DNA of 64,000 bases from Monomorium pharaonis (taxonomy: Eukaryota; Arthropoda; Insecta; Hymenoptera; Formicidae): NCBI RefSeq assembly GCF_013373865.1, contig NC_050468.1, positions 16,108,355 through 16,172,354 of the forward strand. The letters are read 5' to 3'. Position 1 is the first letter of the stretch, and the number at the start of each line of letters is the position of its first letter. The notes below the pieces were generated by a model, which saw nothing but the letters and a program-made list of their open reading frames with translations, was not told the origin of the DNA and ran no database searches. Both the position numbers and the translations under genes were made by a program. Shown here one piece after another: positions 25,277 to 36,110 of the stretch.

Positions 25277-28189
25277 GTATATTTTCAAATTACAAAAAAA
25301 TGCGATTGGATAATATTTCTTTGCATTATACAATATTTTAATGTATAATCTAATTAATTTCATTAATTATTTTTTCGATCATTATAAACATGCCCACGGC
25401 ACGAATGAGTGAATTAACGGGCGTTTTAATTACGGTGTTTCGCATATTCATTAACAGTTTTTAGCTGGGTCATCATTTTGATGCATCATATCTTTTCATA
25501 AGATTGATTGTGCTCTTAAAAAGAGATCTGCGAAGAAGTCGCGCATCGCTATCACGCACTATGCCAGATTGGCTTTTATTGTGTTTTTTCAAGTTCGATC
25601 TCTCCTTCGATCTTCAAAGGCCAACGATGGTCCAATGCCAGTAAGGGTAGGCCGATCGATACTTTTCAAGACAACAATGGCTGACTCATCCGATATCGTA
25701 TCTACCTGATGCATGGTCCATGGGAAATATTAACTGTGTAAAATTTTATCGTGAGCCAACGTCGATTTACTCGCAAGAGACCGCATATAATGATCGTTGG
25801 CTCACTAACGTTAACGTATTTATTCTCCATTTAACTGTCAAATCAAGAAGAAAAAATAGTCGTGAAGAAATCGAGAGAAGAACAAATTAAAAAGTCCCCA
25901 GGTTTTAAACGGATTCTTTTGCGATACGAGTATTGGCAAACAGTCGTGGTATTTATTCGGACATGGACGATTTCAACCGGGCATTTATCACTAGATCAGG
26001 TTACCTGTGTTACCGGATCGCCCGAGGTCAATTTGAACTGTATTTATTCATGTGGCACGTTCGATTTTCGATTTTTTGCTCTCCTAAAATAAAATAATAG
26101 GTTTTATGCGACAGTAATTCAATAAATATATTATAACTTTATAGACAGAAAAGTTTCTAATGCTGGTATACATACCAGTTTTTTGAATAGTATTTTTTTA
26201 ATAAAAAATAAAAATAAAACTTTGGAAACATAAACTAGAAAGTGTCTTCTATCAGATGGTATAGCAGTTTTTGCATAATAATAATGTTTCATATTTTGTA
26301 GTAATTAATGTTATAAAATAAAAAATTGGACGTCTGAAAAATTGATTGATTGATTGCAAAACTAGCATAATTACTGATCTGAATATAGAGATAGCTGATA
26401 CTCTCGGACATTTTACTTTTCTTTCCTTTTAAAATGTTGTTTATACAAAATATTTAAAAGCTTATATATATATATATATATAAGGATTGCTACAAGCTTT
26501 TTATTTCGAGATAAAACATTTTTGCCGATTATACAAATATTGTATGCTATTCCGCAAAATGCAACAAATAGCACGATTATAAAGATTAGATTAAGTTAGA
26601 TTTGTTTTTAGTAGATTTTATATAGAAAAAAGTCATAAATGTACGAAATATTAGTGTTTGTTTCTTTAATTATTTAAACAGATCATATTATTATCAGTAT
26701 TAATACAGTGAAATGTTTAATTTTCGAGAAATAAGAGGGCATCTTTAAGTTTATGCGACTTTTTCTCTATACGACAAATCAATACAATAACATGTGTTAA
26801 TAAAAATTTGAATTAATAATAATTTCCTGAATTAAAAACACTTAACTTGAAGCTACTTTTTATTGTTTCTGATATAACAGAATATTCTTAAGCGTCAAGT
26901 TCTTAAAACTAATTATTTAGGAATAACTACTTACGTAAAAAGTTGCTCCGTATTACATAAGAGACCGGTAATATATTGTAACATTCTTTGTACACATGTA
27001 TACATATAAGTAAAAAAAACATTACAATTATCTTATTTACAAACTATTTAAATGTCGATTTCCATTGTGTTCTTTATGCGCAATATTTAAAAAACGAACA
27101 TTAATAATCGATAAAATGACGGCAAGTTTTTGAAAGTTTCGTCAAAGATCATGAAAGTCACGGTTAGCATTTCAAATGAATTCGTGCATTAAAGAAATTG
27201 TCCAAAACACCGAATAAGTCGGTTAGAATGGAAATGACCTGAGACCAACAGTTCTCGAAGTATATTTGCATGTAACATGACGGCAGAATGCGGCACGAAT
27301 CGTCGTCTCAACATCGTTTTCCTTTCCTTCCTTTTGCCCTCACCTTTCTGGATCTTTTTAAAGCTGTTTTCACCTTCCCGTTTGATCCGAAGAAAGATAA
27401 TGCATTTACACAAAGTAAGGAATACAGCAGGATATAATGACGTGGAATAATGAGTGAGGAACAATCGTCCAGTCAGACTGCTTCGTTAATTATTCTAATT
27501 AAAGATAAACCAACGTGGCCTCTAAAGTGACCCATGTAAACGATGTTGGTAATGCTCAACATGTAGGCGATCGATTGAGTGCGAAAAAAAAAGATCGATG
27601 AGCATACATTATCGCGGGTAATAAGGACTGCAATATATCCTTCAATTTTATCAATTTTATACGGAATATAGCTCGCATCGATATATTCATACACATATTA
27701 ATAAAAATCTCTATAAAGATATATATAAAGTTTATAACAAACTTTTTACATATTTAATTTTGTAGAGATTTTTTGTTAATGTAATATCTGTGTAATAAAT
27801 GTCATATTTAGATATTTAATAAAAGTAATATGCACCACTATAACATCTTACAAATATTTCTTCTCAACTCGATTTCTTCTGTAATCTTCAATGATCTAAA
27901 AGCACATATGTATATAATGATATGTTAGTGAATTCTGCGAATGTATGTAAAAAAAAGCGTTAAGTGATCCCTGGCTAAAACTCCTGTGGGATAACCATAC
28001 CAACGAGAAGGATAATCCTCCGGCGAGATTCCGCCCGATATCTTCCCTTTTCACTGAGACGAGGGTACTGGTCGCGATAGGTACTAAAGAAGAAGAGAAG
28101 AAGAAAGAGAAGATAAAAACGAAGAAGAAGAAGAACAAGAGAAAGCAGCGTCGTGGCGCATGCGGCGATTCTTCCACGATAACTTTAAT
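25277..28189. other. Non-coding DNA; small repeats at 26160, 26340 and 26463
   Basis: No gene is recognised. GC-richer patches lie at 25390-26060 and 27120-27480. Small repeats are CTGGTATACATACCAG (about 26163-26178), ATTGATTGATTGATTG (about 26340) and a (TA)n tract at 26463-26482. The 27900-28222 minus-strand frame of 108 codons crosses a (GAAGAA)n purine tract and is discounted. Confidence 0.5.
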
Positions 28190-29090
28190 GTCCATGGAAT
28201 GTTGGACTTGCCGAGTAGGCAATTATAACCCCGCGTTTCGATCCGAGACTTTTACGAGAGGGAGAGAAAGAAGCTGCAAGAGAATGGCGTTTCGGCGAAG
28301 CTCTCTTTACGAGAGATAGGTGTTCGAAATTCTCAGCGATTAATGATCATCAACCGGTCCTTCCTGATACTGAACTGAAAGAGCCGGACGAAAATGAAGC
28401 TACCAAACAAGTGTTGTCTAATGATGTTCTCCACGTTTTGTGGTTGTAATTTAATTCGCTTTTATACTTTCAATTTTTCTGAGATTTTCGTGATAATGGA
28501 CAGAGTTGAAAAGTTGCATATCTCTCTCTCTCTCTCTCTCAATTCTCTAAACTCTTTCTCGATAAATTCTTGCCAAAGAAAAATTTATTCCAAACTTAGT
28601 GAAGATATTACTTTATCGTTTTCTTACATTATTTCCCGAACACCACATACAAAGCACGTTTTGTGGTACAATATGAGAGCATGAGCACAGGCTCGCGGTC
28701 CATTAGCGGGAAGAGATAGCAAGGTCGTTGAAGGAGGCACTGACCGAAGCGGCCCGATGAAATATTTTATTCGTAGCCAGCCAAGGAAGAGAGAAGGAGA
28801 TAAAGCCGCACCGCCGGAGGTCCTTACGGCCGCCGATTACCGTTAACGTTTAGTCCTCGTGCCTCCGAGATACTTCTAAAGTCTCCCTAAATACTCAGAA
28901 ATACAATCCTGCGGCTCAAAGATGAATCCCACGACGTAATGCACATGCTAAAGCAAACGTCAGAAAGCATGTATTTTGCGCCCCGTACAACGAATGCATA
29001 TCACGAGCGACGAAGGCAAATGCGTTTTGCATTACCCGAATCTTTTGGAAAAATATGATATATTCTCGTATCGGTTCGAGTGTGGGTGAC

Positions 29091-29094
<4 letters not shown>
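28190..29094. other. GC-richer patch
   Basis: Enriched in CpG relative to flanks, especially 28680-29050. A (TC)10 tract lies at 28521-28540. A 96-codon plus-strand frame (28394-28684) crosses that tract and has no recognised domain. This may be a regulatory patch upstream of the splice signal at 29538; the link is only by proximity. Confidence 0.35.
28521..28540. repeat. (TC)10 microsatellite
   Basis: Twenty bases of uninterrupted TC dinucleotides. Confidence 0.93.

Positions 29095-29124
<30 letters not shown>
29095..29124. repeat. (GA)n microsatellite
   Basis: Thirty bases of GA dinucleotides. It lies about 100 bases before a (CT)n tract, so a transcript could pair the two as GA/CT duplex. 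Confidence 0.95.
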
Positions 29125-29127
<3 letters not shown>

Positions 29128-29227
29128 CAATAAATTAATCCAAAGGGATGAGACTGGTCCTCTTGACGGAAATTAATGTGCTTGAGCTTACTGCACAGAA
29201 GAATGGTTTAATGTTAATTGTGTTTAA

Positions 29228-29230
<3 letters not shown>

Positions 29231-29309
<79 letters not shown>

Positions 29310-29328
29310 CCTCCCTCCCCTTTCTCTC
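29231..29328. repeat. (CT)n microsatellite, compound
   Basis: Seventy bases of pure CT dinucleotides (29231-29300), then a TC/CCCTCC compound tail to about 29328. Confidence 0.96.
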
Positions 29329-29510
29329 GTTAAGACACTCCGTAATAAATTGATGCTTATGATTGAATAAATAATGTATGTACGTGTCTGCATTATGCAA
29401 AAAATATTATTCCTTAATATTATTGTATTACTCTTTTTTTAACTATTGTATTTCTGAACTTCTGAATAATTAATAATTATATTCCATTATAACATGCGTG
29501 AATTATTCAA

Positions 29511-29544
29511 GCTAACTTTTTCTTCTTCTTTGTTCCAGGTAAGT
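29511..29544 (+). promoter_or_regulatory. Candidate recursive (ratchet) splice site
   Basis: A branch-point-like GCTAAC (29511-29516) is followed by a T/C-rich tract (TTTTTCTTCTTCTTTG) and TTCCAG ending at 29538. GTAAGT follows immediately (29539-29544). A 3' splice site fused to a perfect 5' splice site is the layout of ratchet points, known from long Drosophila introns such as those of Ubx. There the intron is removed in steps and no exon bases are kept. If it is real, the window, or at least this part, lies in a long plus-strand intron. The alternative is a conventional acceptor for an exon that begins GTAAGT, since a frame stays open from here to a TAA at about 29726. The motif is seen directly; its function is inferred. 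Confidence 0.6.
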
Positions 29545-32489
29545 TCGAGGGTCAAGTTTTACCTGGGCCGACTTCGAGGGCTATAATGCACCCGACTCGA
29601 CAGATAACTATCGGAAAGTTCGTTAATGGTCGAGGGCGGTCGAGGATCCGCAAAATGTCAGCTAAAAATATAACAGTGGTCACTTTTCGGGGAAAAGAAT
29701 GCAACCACGCACAGACGAAGCGCTAAGCAATAACGCAGGCGAGTGCATACGCAGCTATTTTCTTTGATGTGTCGAGAGATTCTTAGATCGGGTGGGTAGA
29801 TTAATGGATGGCTACACGTGTCAAGATCAGATTGACACGCGTTTTCGTTTGTGAGCTATCTTGACTGCATTTGCCGAAAACAGAAGAAACTCATACTCCA
29901 CAGATATTTCGATATCTGTACGACTTCTTATCAATGACGAGTTTTCTTCTGGTAATTGCAACTGGTTTGTGTAGCAAATACTATATTGGCTTACTTACGT
30001 ACAGTACAGCAGTTGTAACTAACTTATATGATGGCAATAATTGATAATACACATAGAATATACCTATATACGGTTAATAACTTTTTTATTGTTTTTATTA
30101 TTAAACATTATTTTATTACATGTTACTAAACTGAAATAATAATTTAGTTATAAATACATTAACATGAAAGAATCAAACATTTTTCTAAAAGCAAAGCCAA
30201 CTAGATTTTTTACTTTTTTTTTTTTTATTATTTATGAATTTCTAATTTTATTTACGAAAAATTTGTCAAAATGAAATAAAATACAATGAATTTAAAATAT
30301 TCTATACTTTACTAACGTGAAAATGTTCGTTGCCGCCAATCCTTTTACCTAACCAGTCATCTATATTTATCCTAATACGAGTTCTGGGTTGGATTATTTT
30401 TTTAGAATGGCGTCTGGTAAATCTAGTACAATGTTTGAGACATATGATATATACGTCATACATTGCACAATATACAAGAGTGCGTTTTAGCAATAACCGC
30501 TCTTATGCAAATATAAAATTGTCCACCACTTGCCGGCAGGCGCGCGCCCCGTTTATTTATTGTTACCACCGCGAAGTATAATCTCCGTTTATTCCGGCAC
30601 GACAAGCCAATAGATTTGCCAGGCAGATTAGGACCCGTCGCAAAACCTGGGCTGACAGGATGCATCTTGACCGCGCGTTTTACAAGTTGTTTTACAACCC
30701 GGATCTCGCCACAGCAAGAACTACTGCTTTCTTTTGTTCTAAGAACGGATATTTGATTTCTTTGATTTGTTTCTTAATGTAGTGCTATCGTGCTTTTTGG
30801 AACATTATCAAAAATAAACCTTTTGTTTTATTTTGGGGGGATAAAATAGATGTTATATATATAATATACATAATTTAAAATACGTACAGCGTGTCCCACT
30901 TTATAATATACTATGTATGTACCTTTAAGACTTATATTAGACAAATTAATATCTAAAAAATTTAATTTTGAATATTTCATATTTCTAATTTCTCGATATT
31001 AAGTATTAAACTAAAATTCAAAATGAATTTTTCGGATTTCTTATATTTATGATTTTAGTTTCTTGATTCGGATAAAATATTTCACGCTGCATATCGTTAA
31101 CGTGTCGGATTGCCATTACAGCAATTAAGGGATTATATATGTTATATAAACTCACGTATTGACTTTGGTATTCGTAATAATCGAATGCGGCGCCACTAAC
31201 CAGTGCTACTGGTAATACTGGATATTCTAGAATATTATATTCTCTCTACACGCATGTAGTTAGATATATCGGGATTTTTCAGAATCCGTATATCATTAAA
31301 TATTCATTAAAGCGGATTATTAGCTGATAGGACCGCTTTTACTTGGGATTATTTTTATAAAAATCACAAAAATAGTCGACCGTGATATTATACATACGTC
31401 ATTTTAAGTATCTTATTTTGATATTTTGTGATTTAATATTAAAACGAACAAATTTGAAGTAAAGAAATATATGAAATTTTCATTATTATATTACTTTATT
31501 TATTAGAAATTTGTAGTTAAATTTAAGTTAATTATAAAGTTATATGAAAAAATTAATTGTCAATACAAAACGAATAGAATATATATCACAGTTATGGAAG
31601 AAGTAGTTTGAGGAAAAAACAATTGACATATAATTATTAACATGATTGATTTATGAATCTCGCGTGAACATATGAGGTTTCGCAATACCTTCGTTGTTCC
31701 GACGTTGACATAAACGTGATGAACTGTCACGGCAATTTGTATACAACTTTGAGAACATTTATACCAGACGCCATTTCTACAGCGAGAGTCCTACATAGGG
31801 CTTGGGGAATTACGACTCAGCGAACAACCGCCTCAATTATCAAGCTCACTCGTAGCAACATTGTTTACAACAGTTCAGTGCCATAAGTATTTATCTACGG
31901 GTCTATCCGGTGACGGCTTTACAACCCATCCACGCACACGACGAGCGCCTTGCGAATGAAGTTTACGCACGACGTGAGCGTGCACAAAGCGCTCGTTCTC
32001 CTCAGAGAATAATTCTTTATTAAACTTCGGAGCAAAGCTCCTTCCGCGAAAGAAAACCAATAATATCCTACAAATTCTGATGCTCGCAAGAAAATATTTA
32101 ATCATATATTCTCAGATTAAATATTTAACCATGAATGAATATTTGATGAAAAGCATATTCTGTAATAATATGCTAATAATAAAATTTTAAACATTCATTA
32201 TTGCGTAACAATAATGATATATGCTAATGTTTTTTGGTTAAATACTATTTAAAATGTTATTTTACAACACATAGTTACAATACGTTCTATCTTACTTAAG
32301 ATGTTACAATTTTAAAATATTATTCATCCATGGTTAAGTTCATTTATAAGTTAAGAGAATAATATAAGATACGATCCTTATTCGAGTTCACTGAAAGAGA
32401 TAAGATAAATCCGTTTTAAAAGTTTTTGTTTCGCGATCCTTCTTCAAATCATCTATAAATGATCCATCCACTGAAAGGATAGATTCTCA
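29545..32489. other. Non-coding DNA with several GC-richer patches
   Basis: No gene is called. Patches lie at 29545-29860 (just past the splice signal), 30310-30700 and 31640-32100. A small hairpin ACAGATA...TATCTGT sits near 29899-29918. The frames at 30302-30665 overlap on both strands and show no domain. The rest is AT-rich. Confidence 0.45.
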
Positions 32490-33130
32490 GGACCTCACCT
32501 CGACCCTTTGCCCGAGAATATGGCTAGCTGTCGTCGGTAAGAAAAGGAGTATAACACGGGGAAGCTGCATTTTAAAGTCCTCCTCTTCCACCTCCTGTTG
32601 CCTAGTTAGCATCCTTGCCAATGGCGGATTCTTTTGTTTCCTGCCGTGGAACTTCAGTTGAGATTCTATCTGATGTAAATAATTATCCTGGAACCTGACA
32701 GATGCTGCGGGAGTTCTCTCTTCTCTCTGTTCTCCTCTTCTTCCTGTTCTCTCATCAAGCGGAGGAGGGAGAAAGGCCGCTGCGCAAGAGCCCCGGAGAG
32801 AAATTTTCGTTTTACCCGAGAATCCTGTTTATCCCTGGCACCGCGTACCGGCTCTGCACGCACAGAAATACTCAGGATTCTTCGAGACAGAAAAAAATAA
32901 TAATAAATGGAAATATCGACTTGTTATCCATACTCGGCAACGAGAATTCCGCGTTTTCCCGACGGTTAATTTTCGTTTTAATTAAAACAACGATGATTTT
33001 TATATTTTCCCACCGTGAGCATTAGCAAGGATTAAAATTGCGGACCAACTGCGACTAAATAATGATTTTCAACTGAACGAGCGCGAGAACGAAATATTAT
33101 TAACGACAAACATGCTTTGAAAGAGGATCG
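32490..33130. other. GC-richer patch
   Basis: The plus-strand frame at 32702-33025 (107 codons) starts with a hydrophobic, signal-peptide-like run. It lies in a CT-rich stretch (TTCTCTCTTCTCTCTG), has no recognised domain and overlaps a minus-strand frame. It is discounted as a gene but cannot be excluded. Confidence 0.3.
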
Positions 33131-34439
33131 CGCGTACTCGCTACTTACGATTGATCTTTTATGCATTTATTTAATACTAAATATTCTCTACAGTGAACTC
33201 GATATGGTGATTATTATTACTAATTATTATTAACAAGGGAATGGTCGGAAGTATTTCTCAACGATTTTAATGAGCTTTGTATATGTTGTAAAACAAAAAA
33301 TATTAGACTTATATTTTTTTTATCGGCGTATATTAACGTTTAGGGATTATTTCTTTAGTTACGCCACATTCAATAACTGTCTCTTGTTGCATATTTTTTT
33401 ATATTTTTAATATTTTTCATGCTCTAAAATATATTCAAATTAAATAATTAAAATCGGTAAAAGACACTTTCGACAGTTCCCTTGTAAGTGGAAGCGATAT
33501 GTTTTTGAACGTATTATATTTTCAATTGTTTTCAGATATTTTTGCAAAAAGACAAGGATCTCTGCCACGCATGTGTGACGAATCGATCTATATTTATTTT
33601 ATGGATTGGATGTATATATCTTAAAATTTATTTTTAATTTATTAACTGCTTGTTTTATTATTCCAAATTTTTTTAATTGACTCTTCGAGTACATATCTTT
33701 GTAGCGAATCTTAAAGTGTACATGGAGTCAAATTGATCTTAAATGATTTTTTAATTGTAATATCTCAAAAACTACGAACTTATGGAAAAAAATATTTTTT
33801 AGTAAACATTTAACTTTAGAACCGCACAATTAAATTTATTGAAAAAGTAGTAAAATGTTTGTTAAAATTTTAGAAAATTTTTTTTACAATTTTACAAGGA
33901 TCCGTACTAAACTAAGCGACAGAAACAAGACGTTTAGTGTTTTCCAAAAATTTCTAAAAAATTTTTTTTCAAATATTTTTAGTTTGCCATGAATAAACTA
34001 AAAATATTGGAACTGCACTGCCCGTGCTGCTTTCCTTTAAAGGAAAAAAAGAGATGATCTTTCTTGTCCGGATTTATCTTTTCTTAAAAAATCTAGGAAG
34101 AATTTCATTTTTAGGGGAAGAATTTCTATTGTAGGTAAAATTTAAAGTCAAACTTCCAATGCACTCGAAGGGTTTATTAAAATCTTAGAAAATAAATTTA
34201 ATTTTTTATTTATTTTAATGTTATTTATTAATGATTTTGTATTTTAAAATTATTATACTATTAATATAAGGTCTCTTGTCCTGACCTGTATACGAATGAT
34301 GACAAAAAAGATATTGCGATTTATACATCCTTTAGAATCAGATTTGCATGTAATATAGACAACTGTGCAAGTCTGAGATAAACAATGTTTTGCACGATTA
34401 TATCTTGTGAAAATAGTCAAGTCGTTTCGAAACATCTCC
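33131..34439. other. AT-rich non-coding DNA with a 14-bp perfect hairpin
   Basis: AATATTTTTAGTTT (33972-33985) and its exact inverse (33995-34008) are separated by nine bases. No gene is recognised. A near repeat of GGAAGAATTTC lies at 34100-34130. Confidence 0.5.
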
Positions 34440-34803
34440 GCATCTCACCGTTGCAACGTTGTATCGATCAGATCGCGAAGTCGCGAAGTGTCCGGATTAT
34501 CGTTCGCGTAATTTTCTGTCGTATTTCTTGTTTGTTGCGTTGCGAGATCTGATGTAAAGATATGGCGAACGTTACAGCCGATATCTCGCTATCGCCCTTG
34601 ACGACCATAATGTCACCCCGAAGGAACAATTTGGAACACTTTACTCGCGACACACGTTCGTCGCCTGTAGGTCCTGCGCACGTCATGCGTGGCAGGGATG
34701 CAATTTATTCTCAGGGTTTGTGCCAGAGACTATTAGACAGGAAACACGTTCGACCTGATTGGTGCTCAATGACTGAACATCAGAGATGAATAGTAACCAA
34801 CCG
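34440..34803 (+). other. GC-richer patch ending in a donor-like site
   Basis: The patch ends at CCG|GTGAGTA (last exon-side base 34803). A plus-strand frame (34562-34789, 75 codons) stops 14 bases before that site, and a 72-codon minus-strand frame overlaps it. Neither has a domain I recognise. An untranslated exon or a conserved regulatory element are the options; evidence for either is weak. Confidence 0.2.
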
Positions 34804-35840
34804 GTGAGTAATTATTACTTTTTATTTTGCATAATCTTAATAAAGAATACAACGCAACAAATGCAAATTTGACATATAAATTTTAAACAGATACGAACCG
34901 TTTACATAATTTAATCGATTTCATATATTTTATTTATATACTTTTTTGTATGCTTATACGCGTTAATATATAATACACTCATTTGAAAAATTATTTGATA
35001 ATTTTTTTAAAAGTGCTAAAAAATAAATTCAAACGCGAGCAACCCATTGAGCAATCTTGAGTAGTAAATAATTAGAAAATTATGTGTATACTAATAAATA
35101 ATAAAATAAAAATTAAATAAAAAGGGAAGGCAAGGAACTAAAAAATAACTTTTAGGAAAGAATCTTATTATATATTAAATTTTTAAAAATTAGCTCATAA
35201 AAAGCAATTACTTTAAATTGTAATAAATTTTAAAATTTATATATCACGAATAATTAAACATACTGCTTAAAAATAATTTGTTTTCTGTTAATGAGGAGAG
35301 GTATAGAATTTTTTTTGTTATAAAAATATTTTTTAGAGTTTAATATATAAAGCACATACAAATTTTACATAGTATCTTATATTTTATGTAATCACATAAT
35401 TATGATACGATATTCTATGAAGACGTAATCTTATCAGATATTGTATTTATTACAAGATATTACAAGCCTTTATTCATTAAAAAAAGAAATTATATATTTT
35501 CTTATATTTATTGATTGATGATGCTTATCATAAGCTTCCGTTAATGATAGTCCTATTTCTTGTACTTCCTGATCGTTTATAATTTATCGAGTTCGCTCGA
35601 CCGACCTCGTTTCGAGATATTTCTATAGCAGCATGCAATAGGTCCGGCATCATTGCATTCACCATTACATTCACCGCTTACTTGATTTACGATCATGAAA
35701 TGTTGATGACTCCGATGTCATGATATCTTGCCAGTCGTGCAATTATTTTCTTTGATTTCCCCTTTTTTCATAAGTATGTTTAATATATTTTATAAAGACA
35801 ATATCGTGTGGAAGGTAATATGTATAAAAATATATCAATT
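34804..35840. other. AT-rich non-coding DNA
   Basis: No gene or clear signal. A slightly GC-richer stretch with ATCATGACATCGG-type words lies at 35540-35760. Confidence 0.5.
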
Positions 35841-36110
35841 ATGTGTATATACTCTCTAAATTTCCTAGAGTGAAACATTACTCTAAAAGAGTGAAAATCG
35901 AACATATCTAAGAGTGATTTGTCACTCTAATTAGAGTAAAAATGCATTCTATAAGAGTGAATTTTTACTCCAATTAAAGTAAAAATCACTCTTATAGAGT
36001 GCATTGTCACTCTAATTAGAGTGACAAATCACTCGAACTTAGATATGTTCGATTTTCACTCTTTTAGAGTAATGTTTCACTCTAGGAAATTTAGAGAGTA
36101 TATACACATA
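35841..36110. mobile_element. Nearly perfect 270-bp palindrome (MITE-like)
   Basis: Two arms of about 130 bases are inverted copies with only a handful of mismatches and one small indel, centred near 35975. Terminal blocks are TACTCTCTAAATTTCCTAGAG and its inverse (bases 35850-35870 and 36081-36101). The interior is a dense array of AGAGTGA/TCACTCT motifs. The outermost bases (CTCTCTAAAT flanked by TA) equal those of MITE family A although the interiors differ, so both may use the same transposase. The few mismatches suggest a young element. There is no coding capacity. Confidence 0.9.

Noticed and set aside
28081..28150. GAAGAA-rich run with a minus-strand frame rich in Phe and Ser
   Set aside because: Simple purine sequence; the hydrophobic run in the antisense frame is a product of composition.
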